A stretch of 28,274 bases of DNA from Parcubacteria group bacterium CG08_land_8_20_14_0_20_43_9 (GCA_002774465.1 PEYH01000045.1:3115-31388), one strand, 5' to 3'. Positions 7,668 to 14,878 are shown, numbered from the stretch's first letter. The notes: generated by a model not told the origin, from the sequence alone. A program made the numbers and translations.

Positions 7668-8663
7668 ATGGAAAAATCCGTTAAAGAGGTAAGCGAAACA
7701 AAAAAAGAAATATCTGTTAAAGTCCCTTATGAAGAATTTAATAAGTTTGTCCGAAAAGCGTCAGACGAGCTTGTGAAAGAAGTAGAGATTAAGGGCTTTC
7801 GCAAAGGTCAGGCCCCCAAAGATTTGGCGATGAAGGCCGTCAAGCAGGAAAAGATTTTACAGCGCGCGGCCGGTTTTGCGATAAATGAAATTTATCCGGA
7901 GATAATACGAGAGAACCAGCTGGAAGTGCTTGGGCCTCCGGAAGTCGAGATTCTGAAATTAGCGCCATCCAACCCCCTTGAGTTAAGGATTAAGGTTTTT
8001 GTAATGCCGAAAATAGAATTGCCTGATTATCGGGAGATGATTAAGGGCATCAAACAAGAGGAGTTAGTGGTCAGCGACGAAGAAGTTGAGCAGGCGTTTA
8101 AACAATTGCAGGAAGCCAGAGAAAAAATATCGCAGGAGCAGAAGGACAAGATAAAATTTGACGAACCGGAAGGGCTCAAGAAAATTTTGAGGCAGGAGAT
8201 TCAAAAAGAAAAAGAAACGATTGAAAAAGGCAAATTGAGGAACGACATTCTCAAGTCAATCTCGGAGAAATGCAATTTTGAAGTGCCGGAAATTCTGATT
8301 TCCGCGGAAAAAAGGAGAATGATGGATGATATCAAAAGAAATGTCCAGCAGGTTCTGAAAATGACTTTTGAAGATTACTTGAAGAAGATTCAGAAGACAG
8401 AAAGAGAGCTGGAAGATTCTTTGGCCGTTGAGGTGACGGAAAGAATAAAAAGAATGATGATACTGGGCAGAATCCAGATAAAAGAAAGCATTGAAGCCAG
8501 CAAGGAAGAAGTGGAAAAAGAGGTTTCAGGGTTTCTAAGCCATCCTGCCAATGCTGAAGTTAGAGATAAAATCGACCAGACAGCCCTTAGAACTTATCTT
8601 AAAGAGCGGCTGGAAGATGAAAAAACTCTCCAACTCCTTGAAGGGATGGTTATTAATCATTAA
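7668..8663 (+). CDS. tig: Trigger factor lacking the PPIase domain
   Basis: A ribosome-bound chaperone for nascent chains. The N-terminal ribosome-binding domain is recognisable, with the loop GFRKGQAP (residues 43-50) that docks on ribosomal protein L23. After about residue 135 (ELPDYREMIKGIKQEELVVS) the sequence passes through a short charged linker straight into the helical C-terminal domain (from about 165, GLKKILRQEI, then FEVPEILISAEKRRMMDDI). The FKBP-like prolyl isomerase domain that normally lies between them is missing, giving 331 residues instead of about 430. The last codons (VINH and stop) are built from the ATTAATC repeat that fills the spacer to clpP. Confidence 0.88.
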   Translation: MEKSVKEVSETKKEISVKVPYEEFNKFVRKASDELVKEVEIKGFRKGQAPKDLAMKAVKQEKILQRAAGFAINEIYPEIIRENQLEVLGPPEVEILKLAPSNPLELRIKVFVMPKIELPDYREMIKGIKQEELVVSDEEVEQAFKQLQEAREKISQEQKDKIKFDEPEGLKKILRQEIQKEKETIEKGKLRNDILKSISEKCNFEVPEILISAEKRRMMDDIKRNVQQVLKMTFEDYLKKIQKTERELEDSLAVEVTERIKRMMILGRIQIKESIEASKEEVEKEVSGFLSHPANAEVRDKIDQTALRTYLKERLEDEKTLQLLEGMVINH

Positions 8664-8693
8664 TTATTAATCATTAATCATTAATCATTATCT
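8652..8693 (+). repeat. ATTAATC heptamer array between tig and clpP
   Basis: Six 7-nt steps of ATTAATC or one-base variants. The array begins inside the last codons of tig and ends 4 nt before the clpP ATG, so it forms the whole spacer including the translation start region. Confidence 0.9.
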
Positions 8694-8697
8694 ATTT

Positions 8698-9285
8698 ATG
8701 AACCTTATACCAATGGTTATAGAGAAATCAGGGCAAAGGGAGCGGGTTTATGATATCTATTCCCGGCTTTTAGAAGACAGGATAATCTTTTTGGCCGGAC
8801 CGGTAACGGATATCGGAGCTAATTCCATTATTGCCCAGATGCTTTTTTTAGCCAGCAAGAATCCCAAAAAAGATATCAAGTTATATATCAACAGCCCGGG
8901 CGGTTCAGTCACGGCTGGATTAGCCATCTACGACACCATGCAGTATATCAATTGTCCCATCTCCACGGTTTGCGTCGGTTTGGCCGCCTCTATGGCCGCG
9001 GTCCTGCTGGCCGCAGGAGACAAGGGCAAAAGGTTTGTTCTGCCCAATAGCGAGATTCTGCTCCATCAGGTTGCCGGAGGCGTAAGCGGAGAAGCGGCGG
9101 CCATAGAAATTACGGCCAAGCAGATTATCAAGATAAGGGACAAAATCAACAAGATTCTTTCCAAGCATACAGGCCAGCCGCTGAAAACAATAAGCACCGA
9201 TACGGACAGGGACTTTTATTTATCCGCGCAGGAAGCAAAAGATTACGGGCTGGTTGACGCGGTTATTGAGACAAAAAAGGCCTAA
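8698..9285 (+). CDS. clpP: ATP-dependent Clp protease proteolytic subunit
   Basis: Serine peptidase subunit that forms a double heptameric barrel and works with a Clp ATPase. At 195 residues it has normal length. The catalytic triad is visible at canonical positions: Ser98 in GLAASMAAVL, His123 in EILLHQ, Asp172 in TDRDFYLS. The oxyanion region INSPGGSVTAGLAIYDTMQ is conserved. Placement next to tig is a common bacterial arrangement (tig-clpP-clpX), but clpX does not follow here. No Shine-Dalgarno sequence precedes the ATG. Confidence 0.96.
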   Translation: MNLIPMVIEKSGQRERVYDIYSRLLEDRIIFLAGPVTDIGANSIIAQMLFLASKNPKKDIKLYINSPGGSVTAGLAIYDTMQYINCPISTVCVGLAASMAAVLLAAGDKGKRFVLPNSEILLHQVAGGVSGEAAAIEITAKQIIKIRDKINKILSKHTGQPLKTISTDTDRDFYLSAQEAKDYGLVDAVIETKKA

Positions 9286-9429
9286 TTAGGCAAAATTCCT
9301 TTACAGACAGCCGCTTTACTGATATCATCATTGTTATCAATGAGAAGTTATTAAAATCATTAATTTGGAATTTGGTAAAATTTGGTAATTAATATCAAAA
9401 AATGATTTGCCAGTTTTCCAGCAGACAAT

Positions 9430-10959
9430 ATGAATCAACTTACCCTACTGATAGCGGGCTTTGTTGGCGCCGGGATAGGAGCAACCTTAGGGTATCTTAT
9501 TCGCCAATCAATCGCCAAAAAACAATTAGGCAGCATAGAGTTAAAGATTCAGAACAAGATAGCTCAAGCCAAGAAAGATGTTGACAGCATACTATCTCAA
9601 GCAGACAGCAAGGCCTCCGAAATAATCAAGAAGGCCAGAACCGAAGAAGAGCTGCGCAAGAGGGAATTTTTGAAAACCGAAAGATTTGTTTTGCAAAGAG
9701 AAAACGCTCTGCAGACAAAAATCACTGACTTGGATGAAAAAGAGAAACTGATTTATCAAAAGGCGGAAGAAATCAAAGAATTAAAAGAAAAATTGCAGGG
9801 GATGATAGACCAGGAAATCGGCAAGCTTGAAAATATTGCCCAGTTCAACAGGGATGAAGCCAAAAATGAGCTCTTGGAAAGGATAGAAAAAGAAGCGCAA
9901 AAAGAAATGATAGAAAGGATGATGCGCTTAGAGCGTGAAGGAGAGGAAAAATTGAAAGAGAGAGCCAAAGAAATAGTAGCCCTGGCTATTCAAAGGTGCG
10001 CTTTGCCGCAAGCCCAGGACATAACCACAACCACGGTTAATCTCCCTTCAGACAAAATCAAGGGGCGGATTATCGGAAAGGAGGGGAGGAATATAAAGGC
10101 GTTTGAAAAGGCAACCGGGATTGAGGTGGTGGTTGACGAAACGCCGGAGGCAATAACTATTTCCGGGTTTAATCCCTACCGGCGCTATATCGCCAAAAGG
10201 GCGATGGAAAAATTGATAGAGGACGGCAGAATACAGCCGGCGAGAATTGAAGAGATAGTGGCCAGGGTGGAGGAAGAAGCGGTTGAGCAGGTGAAGCAGG
10301 CCGGAGACGCGGCCGTTTACGAAACCGGAGTGCTGGATTTGGACCCGAAATTAGTGGAATTGCTTGGACGGCTCCGCTTCAGAACAAGTTTTGGCCAGAA
10401 TGTTCTTTTGCACTCCATAGAGGTTTCGCTTCTAAGCGGGATGCTGGCTGAAGAAATCGGCGCTGATGTAAGGGTGGCGAGAAAAGCGGGATTATTGCAT
10501 GACATCGGCAAGGCCATGGATCATCAGGTTCAGGGGTCGCATACTGATATCGGCATTAAGATTTTGGAGAAATTCGGAGTGGAGAAAGAAACTATCAACG
10601 CCATGAAGTCGCATCATGAGGAATATCCCTACGAGAACATTGAATCACACATAATACAGGCGGCTGACCAGATTTCCGGAGCTCGGCCCGGAGCGAGGAA
10701 AGATACTTTGGAGAATTATCTCAAAAGATTGGGCGACTTGGAGAATATCGCCAATTCCTTTGAAGGAGTGGAAAAAACATATGCTATTCAGGCAGGCAGA
10801 GAATTAAGGGTTTTTGTAAAGCCGGAAGAGATTGATGATTTGGCGAGTGAGCGATTGGCGCGGGATATTGCCAAAAGGATATCAGAGGAGTTAAAATATC
10901 CAGGAGAGATAAAAGTGGTGCTTATCAGGGAAAAAAGGATTATAGAGTACGCCAAGTAA
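9430..10959 (+). CDS. rny: Ribonuclease Y
   Basis: Membrane-anchored endoribonuclease that starts mRNA decay. It has one N-terminal transmembrane helix (about residues 4-24, with glycines), a long coiled coil (about 30-180), a KH domain (from about 206, with IIGKEGRN), and an HD domain with LLHDIGKAMD (His357-Asp358) followed by the later HHEEYPYENIESHIIQAAD helix. The 509-residue length is typical. The 144-nt spacer after clpP contains two adjacent AATTTGG heptamers (9362-9375). The start ATG is the first in frame and begins the membrane helix. Confidence 0.95.
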   Translation: MNQLTLLIAGFVGAGIGATLGYLIRQSIAKKQLGSIELKIQNKIAQAKKDVDSILSQADSKASEIIKKARTEEELRKREFLKTERFVLQRENALQTKITDLDEKEKLIYQKAEEIKELKEKLQGMIDQEIGKLENIAQFNRDEAKNELLERIEKEAQKEMIERMMRLEREGEEKLKERAKEIVALAIQRCALPQAQDITTTTVNLPSDKIKGRIIGKEGRNIKAFEKATGIEVVVDETPEAITISGFNPYRRYIAKRAMEKLIEDGRIQPARIEEIVARVEEEAVEQVKQAGDAAVYETGVLDLDPKLVELLGRLRFRTSFGQNVLLHSIEVSLLSGMLAEEIGADVRVARKAGLLHDIGKAMDHQVQGSHTDIGIKILEKFGVEKETINAMKSHHEEYPYENIESHIIQAADQISGARPGARKDTLENYLKRLGDLENIANSFEGVEKTYAIQAGRELRVFVKPEEIDDLASERLARDIAKRISEELKYPGEIKVVLIREKRIIEYAK

Positions 10960-10973
10960 TCCTGAATAAACGG

Positions 10974-11003
10974 TGGTCAAATTATAAAGGTCGAGTTTAT
11001 AAG
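10974..11003 (+). promoter_or_regulatory. probable promoter of the HU gene
   Basis: TGGTCA (10974-10979), an 18-nt spacer and TATAAG (10998-11003), 18 nt before the HU start codon. The -10 box matches five of six bases; the -35 box is weaker. Confidence 0.45.
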
Positions 11004-11020
11004 TTAAAGAAATCAAAAAG

Positions 11021-11293
11021 ATGACAAAACAAGATTTAGTTGACGTTTTGGCGCAAAAGGCAGGTATTTCCAAGGCAGCGGCCGGCGAATGCTTAAATGT
11101 GATACTGGACGAAATCGGCAAGGCCTTGGTAAAGGGACAGGAAGTTGTCCTGACTGGTTTCGGCAAGTTTATGGTTGGGAAGAGGAAAGCCAGAACAGGC
11201 AGGAATCCTCAAACAGGAGCAACTATCAAGATTGCGGCGGCCAAAGTCCCGAGATTTAAGGCCGGAAAAGCGTTGAAAGATTTAGTTAAGTAA
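11021..11293 (+). CDS. HU-family nucleoid DNA-binding protein
   Basis: A 90-residue protein with the full HU/IHF fold: helices MTKQDLVDVLAQKAGISKAAAGECLNV, the turn KGQEVVLTGFGKFMVGKRKARTGRNPQTG, and the DNA-grasping arm with the conserved RNPQTG and a Pro near the tip (KVPRF). The dimer bends DNA and compacts the nucleoid. It is monocistronic: a probable promoter lies just upstream and a strong terminator starts 13 nt after the stop. Confidence 0.95.
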   Translation: MTKQDLVDVLAQKAGISKAAAGECLNVILDEIGKALVKGQEVVLTGFGKFMVGKRKARTGRNPQTGATIKIAAAKVPRFKAGKALKDLVK

Positions 11294-11306
11294 ATCTTTT
11301 TTCCCT

Positions 11307-11342
11307 AAACCAAAAATCCGCTCTTCAGCGGATTTTTGGTTT
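11307..11342. terminator. bidirectional intrinsic terminator
   Basis: A 16-bp perfect hairpin with arms 11307-11322 and 11327-11342 and a CTTC loop. The core is ATCCGCT with AGCGGAT and the outer parts are A-rich on the left and T-rich on the right, so it can end the HU transcript from the left and the tRNA cluster from the right. Confidence 0.85.
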
Positions 11343-11345
11343 AAA

Positions 11346-11416
11346 AGCGGGAGACGGGAATCGAACCCGCATTAACAGATTGGAAATCTGGAGTTCTGCC
11401 ATTGAACTACTCCCGC
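11346..11416 (-). tRNA. tRNA-Gly(TCC), CCA not encoded
   Basis: Minus-strand cloverleaf: acceptor GCGGGAG with CTCCCGC, D stem GTTC with GAAC, anticodon loop TTTCCAA giving TCC (reads GGA), T stem CGGG-type with loop TTCGATT. The discriminator is T, as often in glycine tRNAs. It is the last tRNA before the terminator and starts 2 nt after the interrupted tRNA ends. Confidence 0.93.
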
Positions 11417-11436
11417 ATTCGGGGGGCCCGGACTTG

Positions 11437-11466
11437 CCTGTCCCAGGCGGGTCCGCCTTGGGCGGA
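11437..11466 (-). repeat. 30-nt double hairpin inside the T loop of the interrupted tRNA
   Basis: On the minus strand two hairpins follow each other: TCCGCC-CAA-GGCGGA (6 bp) and GCCTG-GGA-CAGGC (5 bp, its last C shared with the T loop). Removing 30 nt restores a normal 7-nt T loop, TTCAAGT. It looks like an inserted palindromic element. Confidence 0.65.
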
Positions 11467-11483
11467 AACCGGGAATCTTTCGC

Positions 11484-11600
11484 TCCTGCACCCGCCTAAT
11501 TTTTGCGCATTCGGGGTGCTGGGAATTGAACCCAGTCTGCGTACTCCCAAAGCACGAGTACTACCGGTATACGACACCCCGAAAATTTTGGCGGGCAGGA
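11484..11600. repeat. inverted repeat flanking tRNA-Pro(TGG)
   Basis: On the plus strand the left arm TCCTGCACCCGCC (11484-11496) and the right arm GGCGGGCAGGA (11590-11600) are complementary except for a 2-nt bulge. They extend outward into the anticodon stem (TTCGC/GCGAA) and weakly inward through A/T-rich segments. In RNA they would make one long helix ending in the tRNA-Pro cloverleaf. Confidence 0.8.
11511..11581 (-). tRNA. tRNA-Pro(TGG), CCA not encoded
   Basis: Acceptor CGGGGTG with CACCCCG and discriminator A; C1-G72 fits proline. D stem GTAT with GTAC, D loop ACCGGTA. Anticodon stem CGTGC with GTACG, loop TTTGGGA, anticodon TGG (reads CCA). T stem CTGGG with CCCAG, loop TTCAATT. It is complete and normal, but sits inside the anticodon loop of another tRNA-like gene on the same strand. 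Confidence 0.92.
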
Positions 11601-11639
11601 GCGAAAATGTCAACCATTACACCACCCCCCGCAATTATG

Positions 11640-11668
11640 ATGTTAGTGGAAAAGCAGCGGTTTGTGAA
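11640..11668 (-). promoter_or_regulatory. promoter of the tRNA cluster
   Basis: On the minus strand TTCACA (11668-11663, five of six consensus bases), a 17-nt spacer and TAACAT (11645-11640). Transcription would start near 11633, at the 5' end of the interrupted tRNA (11631). Confidence 0.6.
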
Positions 11669-11692
11669 GAGGTTTCTTGATTTTCCCGATTA

Positions 11693-11701
11693 TGTTAAAA
11701 T
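11693..11701 (+). promoter_or_regulatory. possible extended -10 promoter of the histidine kinase operon
   Basis: TG at 11693-11694, one base, then TAAAAT (11696-11701), an extended -10 element. No good -35 box is seen 17 nt upstream. The GTG start of the kinase gene is 24 nt downstream. It is divergent from the tRNA promoter. Confidence 0.35.
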
Positions 11702-11724
11702 ATATCAATATGTAAAATGCGCTT

Positions 11725-12681
11725 GTGGACAACATCCTTTTTCAATTTAACATTTTCGCCCAATGCAGAAAATATCAAGTCCCGCTGGGGCAGTGTCCCC
11801 AATTCCTGTTTTTGGTTATGGGCATAATTATTATCGTTGCCAGCGTTTCATTTTACGCAATAGGCGAAAGATATGTGTCAGACCCGAGAATAGTGGCGTT
11901 AGTCATTTTAGTGGTCTCCATAACCCTGCTTGTTATTGCCTTTACTATTACCCGCAGTTTTGAGGATTTGGCAGAAGCCAACAGAATGAAGGCCGAGTTT
12001 GTGAACATAGTTTCCCATCAGCTTAGAGCCCCCCTGACCAATTTGAGATGGGCCACCCAATTTTTATCATCCGGAGAGTTTTCAACAGTGGCTAAAACAT
12101 TAGCCACTGGCAAGGAATCGGAATATTTTGAGATTATAAAAGATAATTCTCACAGGATGGAACAGCTGATTGACGATTTGCTTACTATCACCCGCCTGAA
12201 AGAGGGCAGAGCCGACACCAAGAAAACGAAATTTTCATTGGCCGGAGTGGTCAGGGGCGTGATAGATGAAGCCCGGCCCTTTATGAAGGCATCTAATATC
12301 TCGATTGAATTAAAGGAAGAGAAAAATACGCCGCTGGTCTTTTCAAGTTATCCCTTGACAAAGATAGTGGTTGAGAACTTTGTGAACAATGCTATCAATT
12401 ACAGCAAGAGAGGAGGGAAAGTAGCCATAGAGATCAGGCCGCTGCCCAAAAGAGTTGAGTTCAGAATAACAGACAATGGAATTGGCATTCCAGCCGGAGA
12501 CCAAAAATATATTTTCGAAAAGTTTTTTCGGGCTAAAAATGCCGACAAGGCGTCTATCTACGGCACGGGATTGGGGCTTTTCATCGCGAAACTGGTTATT
12601 GATGAGATGAAGGGGAAAATTTGGTTCAAATCCCGGGAGAATCAAGGAACGACCTTTTATTTTACTCTGCCAACGAGTTAA
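11725..12681 (+). CDS. Sensor histidine kinase
   Basis: A 318-residue membrane kinase. The short N-terminal segment CRKYQVPLGQCPQFLFLVMG leads into the first of two transmembrane helices (about 28-45 and 57-76), with almost no outside loop, as in the pilus-associated kinases of CPR bacteria. The phosphoacceptor is His98 in SHQLRAPLTNLRW. The ATPase domain has an N box (NFVNNAINYSKRGG), G1 (DNGIGIP, Asp251), an F box (YIFEKFFRA) and G2 (GTGLGL). It starts with GTG at 11725, since the conserved CPR N-terminus needs it; a later in-frame ATG would cut into the first helix. The partner response regulator follows, then the pilus operon, which it may regulate (inference). No sensory domain is present, so it may sense membrane state. 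Confidence 0.88.
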   Translation: MDNILFQFNIFAQCRKYQVPLGQCPQFLFLVMGIIIIVASVSFYAIGERYVSDPRIVALVILVVSITLLVIAFTITRSFEDLAEANRMKAEFVNIVSHQLRAPLTNLRWATQFLSSGEFSTVAKTLATGKESEYFEIIKDNSHRMEQLIDDLLTITRLKEGRADTKKTKFSLAGVVRGVIDEARPFMKASNISIELKEEKNTPLVFSSYPLTKIVVENFVNNAINYSKRGGKVAIEIRPLPKRVEFRITDNGIGIPAGDQKYIFEKFFRAKNADKASIYGTGLGLFIAKLVIDEMKGKIWFKSRENQGTTFYFTLPTS

Positions 12682-12712
12682 TCATTAATCATTAATCATT
12701 AATTATTACCAT
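12680..12712 (+). repeat. TAATCAT heptamer array between kinase and response regulator
   Basis: Four 7-nt steps (TAATCAT three times, then TAATTAT) beginning in the kinase stop codon and ending just before the response regulator ATG. It is the same sequence family as the tig-clpP spacer. Confidence 0.9.
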
Positions 12713-12713
12713 T

Positions 12714-13097
12714 ATGAGCAAAATTTTACTGATAGAAGATGAGGTAGCGCTTCAAAAAACCCTTGGTGAATCGTTAAAGTCCAGAAAGCATGAAGTGCAG
12801 TCGGCGTTAGACGGCGAAGCAGGATTACGTTTGGCGAAGAGCGGGAAGCCGGACCTCATCCTTTTAGACCTGATTCTTCCCAAGAAGCACGGGCTGGATG
12901 TCCTGAAAGAGTTGAGGAAAGATGATGAAACTTCCAATATTCCGGTGATAATTTTAACCAATCTGGAGAATGTCGGGGAGGTGGAAAGCGCCATTGAACT
13001 TGGAGCGACCACTTATCTTGTGAAGGCGAATTACAGCTTAAATGAGGTCATTGAAAAAGTGGAAGAAGCGCTTAAGAAGAGCGCTCAATCTGATTAA
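12714..13097 (+). CDS. Response regulator, receiver domain only
   Basis: A 127-residue CheY-like protein. The acidic pocket is Glu8-Asp9, the phosphoacceptor Asp52 (LILLDLILPK), the switch Thr82 (VIILTN) and the conserved Lys104 (YLVKAN). There is no output domain, so it should act by protein contact, as PilG/PilH-type regulators do. Asn follows Thr82 where many regulators have Ala or Gly. It pairs with the kinase gene just upstream and lies 26 nt before pilB, which suggests control of pilus assembly or retraction (inference). Confidence 0.9.
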   Translation: MSKILLIEDEVALQKTLGESLKSRKHEVQSALDGEAGLRLAKSGKPDLILLDLILPKKHGLDVLKELRKDDETSNIPVIILTNLENVGEVESAIELGATTYLVKANYSLNEVIEKVEEALKKSAQSD

Positions 13098-13123
13098 AAA
13101 CATTAAGAGATTTTTTATTCCCT

Positions 13124-14878
13124 ATGAAGCTTGACGCCAAAAGGTTAAAGGCATTTATTTTGGACGCAGAATTGCTGACCAAGGAGCAGTTCGGGAAGGT
13201 TGAAAAGATAGCCAGGACCGATAATCAAAAAGTGGAGGATGTTTTGGTTTCCCACAGCTTTATCTCTCCGGACGATTTGGCCCGCCTTAAGGCCTATATC
13301 CTCGGAATACCGTTTATCAGCTTAGAGCAGGCCATTATCCCGGCTGACGTTCTTGAGGTTATCCCCGAGCCGATAGCCCGCGCTAACAATATAGTCGCTT
13401 TTAGAAAGGACAAGAAAAATCTGGAAGTAGCCATGATTGACCCGGACGACTTGCAAACCATAGAGTTTATTAAAAAGAAGTCCGATTTAAGGATTCTCCC
13501 CCGCCTGACTTCCCCAGAAGGAATTAAAGCTGTTTTGGCTCAATACAGAAAAACCTTGAAGGCGGAATTTCGGGATATGATTAAAAAGGACGCTGGCGGA
13601 GTAAAGATGATTTCCCCAAGAAAAGAGTTTGGGGATAAAGAGGGGCAGAATCTCAAGAAAGTGGCCGAGGAGCTGCCGGTTATAAGAATCGTTGACACTC
13701 TTTTAAGGCACGCGGTTTTAGACAGGGCATCAGATGTTCATATCGAGCCGACCGAGAAAGAGGTCTTAGTGCGCTACAGGATTGACGGCATTCTCCATGA
13801 TGCCATGACTTTGCCGAAGCAGGTGGCTCCGGGCATTGTGGCAAGAATCAAAGTGCTTTCCAATTTAAAATTAGACGAACATCGTCTGCCTCAAGACGGG
13901 CGCTTTAAGTTCAAGAGCGACAATGACAAATATTCAGTCAGGGTTTCGGTCCTCCCTGTTTTAACCGGCGAAAAAGTAGTAATGCGGCTTTTAGCCGAGG
14001 GGGCCAAGGGTCATTCATTAGAGGAACTCGGCCTTAACGGCGACGCGCTGGAGCATATTTATTCGGCGATTAAAAGGCCTACGGGAATGATCTTAGTGAC
14101 CGGCCCGACTGGATGCGGAAAAACCACCACCCTGTATTCAATCTTGGAAATATTGAATACTCCGGAGATAAATATATGCACGGTAGAGGACCCGATTGAA
14201 TACCGGATACCAAGGGTTAATCAAACTCAAGTTTTCCCCAAAATCGGCCTTACTTTTTCCAGCGGTTTGAGGTCTTTGTTAAGACAAGACCCGGATATTA
14301 TGATGGTTGGCGAAATCAGGGACACTGAAACCGCCTCTTTGGCGGTCAACGCCGCGCTGACCGGACACTTGGTGCTGTCAACTCTTCACACCAATGACGC
14401 CGCCGGCGCCATTCCCCGGTTGATAGATATGAAAATAGAGCCGTTTTTAATCGCCTCCACTCTTAATGTTATTTTAGCCCAGCTCTTGGTCAGGCGGCTA
14501 TGCGATTCTAAAGAAGAATATACGCCGACCGAGGCGGTCATAAAAAGCTTGTCTAAGCAATGCGATTATCAGCGTTTTATCAGGGCGCTAAAAGAGGATA
14601 AAATAATAAAGCCCAAACAAGAAATTTCAGACATTAATTTTTATCACCCAAAGAAGAGCAAATCGTGTCTGGAGGGCTATTGGGGCAGGAGCGGAATTTT
14701 TGAGGTCTTGCCCATTACCGAATCGATTAGAAAATTGATTGATGAGGGCGTTTTTTCTGAGAAAATTAAAAATCAAGCAGTCAAAGAAGGCATGAGAACA
14801 ATGGTGGAAGATGGCCTGGTCAAGGCGGCCTTGGGAGTGACCACTGTTGAAGAGGTATTGAGAGTGGTAATGGAATAA
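13124..14878 (+). CDS. pilB: Type IV pilus assembly ATPase PilB/GspE
   Basis: Hexameric cytoplasmic ATPase that drives pilus extension. The N-terminal MshEN domain (about 1-150) is followed by the N2 linker and the ATPase core: Asp-box region SDVHIEPTEKEVLVRYRIDG, Walker A GPTGCGKTTTL (Lys333), Walker B DPDIMMVGEIRD, His box TGHLVLSTLHTNDA. The tetracysteine zinc motif of typical PilB is degraded: LCDSKEEY has one Cys in place of CxxC, and KSCLEGYWGRSGIFEVL keeps one. At 584 residues the length is normal. The start is ATG at 13124 without a Shine-Dalgarno sequence. Confidence 0.93.
   Translation: MKLDAKRLKAFILDAELLTKEQFGKVEKIARTDNQKVEDVLVSHSFISPDDLARLKAYILGIPFISLEQAIIPADVLEVIPEPIARANNIVAFRKDKKNLEVAMIDPDDLQTIEFIKKKSDLRILPRLTSPEGIKAVLAQYRKTLKAEFRDMIKKDAGGVKMISPRKEFGDKEGQNLKKVAEELPVIRIVDTLLRHAVLDRASDVHIEPTEKEVLVRYRIDGILHDAMTLPKQVAPGIVARIKVLSNLKLDEHRLPQDGRFKFKSDNDKYSVRVSVLPVLTGEKVVMRLLAEGAKGHSLEELGLNGDALEHIYSAIKRPTGMILVTGPTGCGKTTTLYSILEILNTPEINICTVEDPIEYRIPRVNQTQVFPKIGLTFSSGLRSLLRQDPDIMMVGEIRDTETASLAVNAALTGHLVLSTLHTNDAAGAIPRLIDMKIEPFLIASTLNVILAQLLVRRLCDSKEEYTPTEAVIKSLSKQCDYQRFIRALKEDKIIKPKQEISDINFYHPKKSKSCLEGYWGRSGIFEVLPITESIRKLIDEGVFSEKIKNQAVKEGMRTMVEDGLVKAALGVTTVEEVLRVVME

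Larger units (their letters stand above)
11419..11631 (-). tRNA. interrupted tRNA with a nested tRNA-Pro in its anticodon loop
   Basis: Two minus-strand blocks form one cloverleaf. 5' block: acceptor CGGGGGG (11631-11625), T8, G9, D stem GTGT with ACAT, D loop AATGGTTG with the usual GG, one T, then anticodon-stem strand TTCGC (11605-11601). 3' block: GCGAA (11483-11479), variable AGATT, T stem CCCGG (11473-11469) with CCGGG (11431-11427), acceptor CCCCCCG (11426-11420), discriminator A. The anticodon loop region (11600-11484, 117 nt) holds a complete tRNA-Pro(TGG) between complementary arms. The T loop reads TT then CAAGT, split by 30 nt. C1-G72 with A73 suggests a proline tRNA, but no anticodon with U33 can be assigned without assuming a splice. 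It may be a gene with unusual maturation or a relic. Confidence 0.55.

Noticed and set aside
11482..11605. Group I intron in the anticodon loop
   Set aside because: The intervening sequence is too short and is mostly an intact tRNA-Pro; no P, Q, R or S core elements are seen.
11402..11750. Several short reading frames on both strands
   Set aside because: They lie across tRNA-Gly, tRNA-Pro and the interrupted tRNA and have no protein character.
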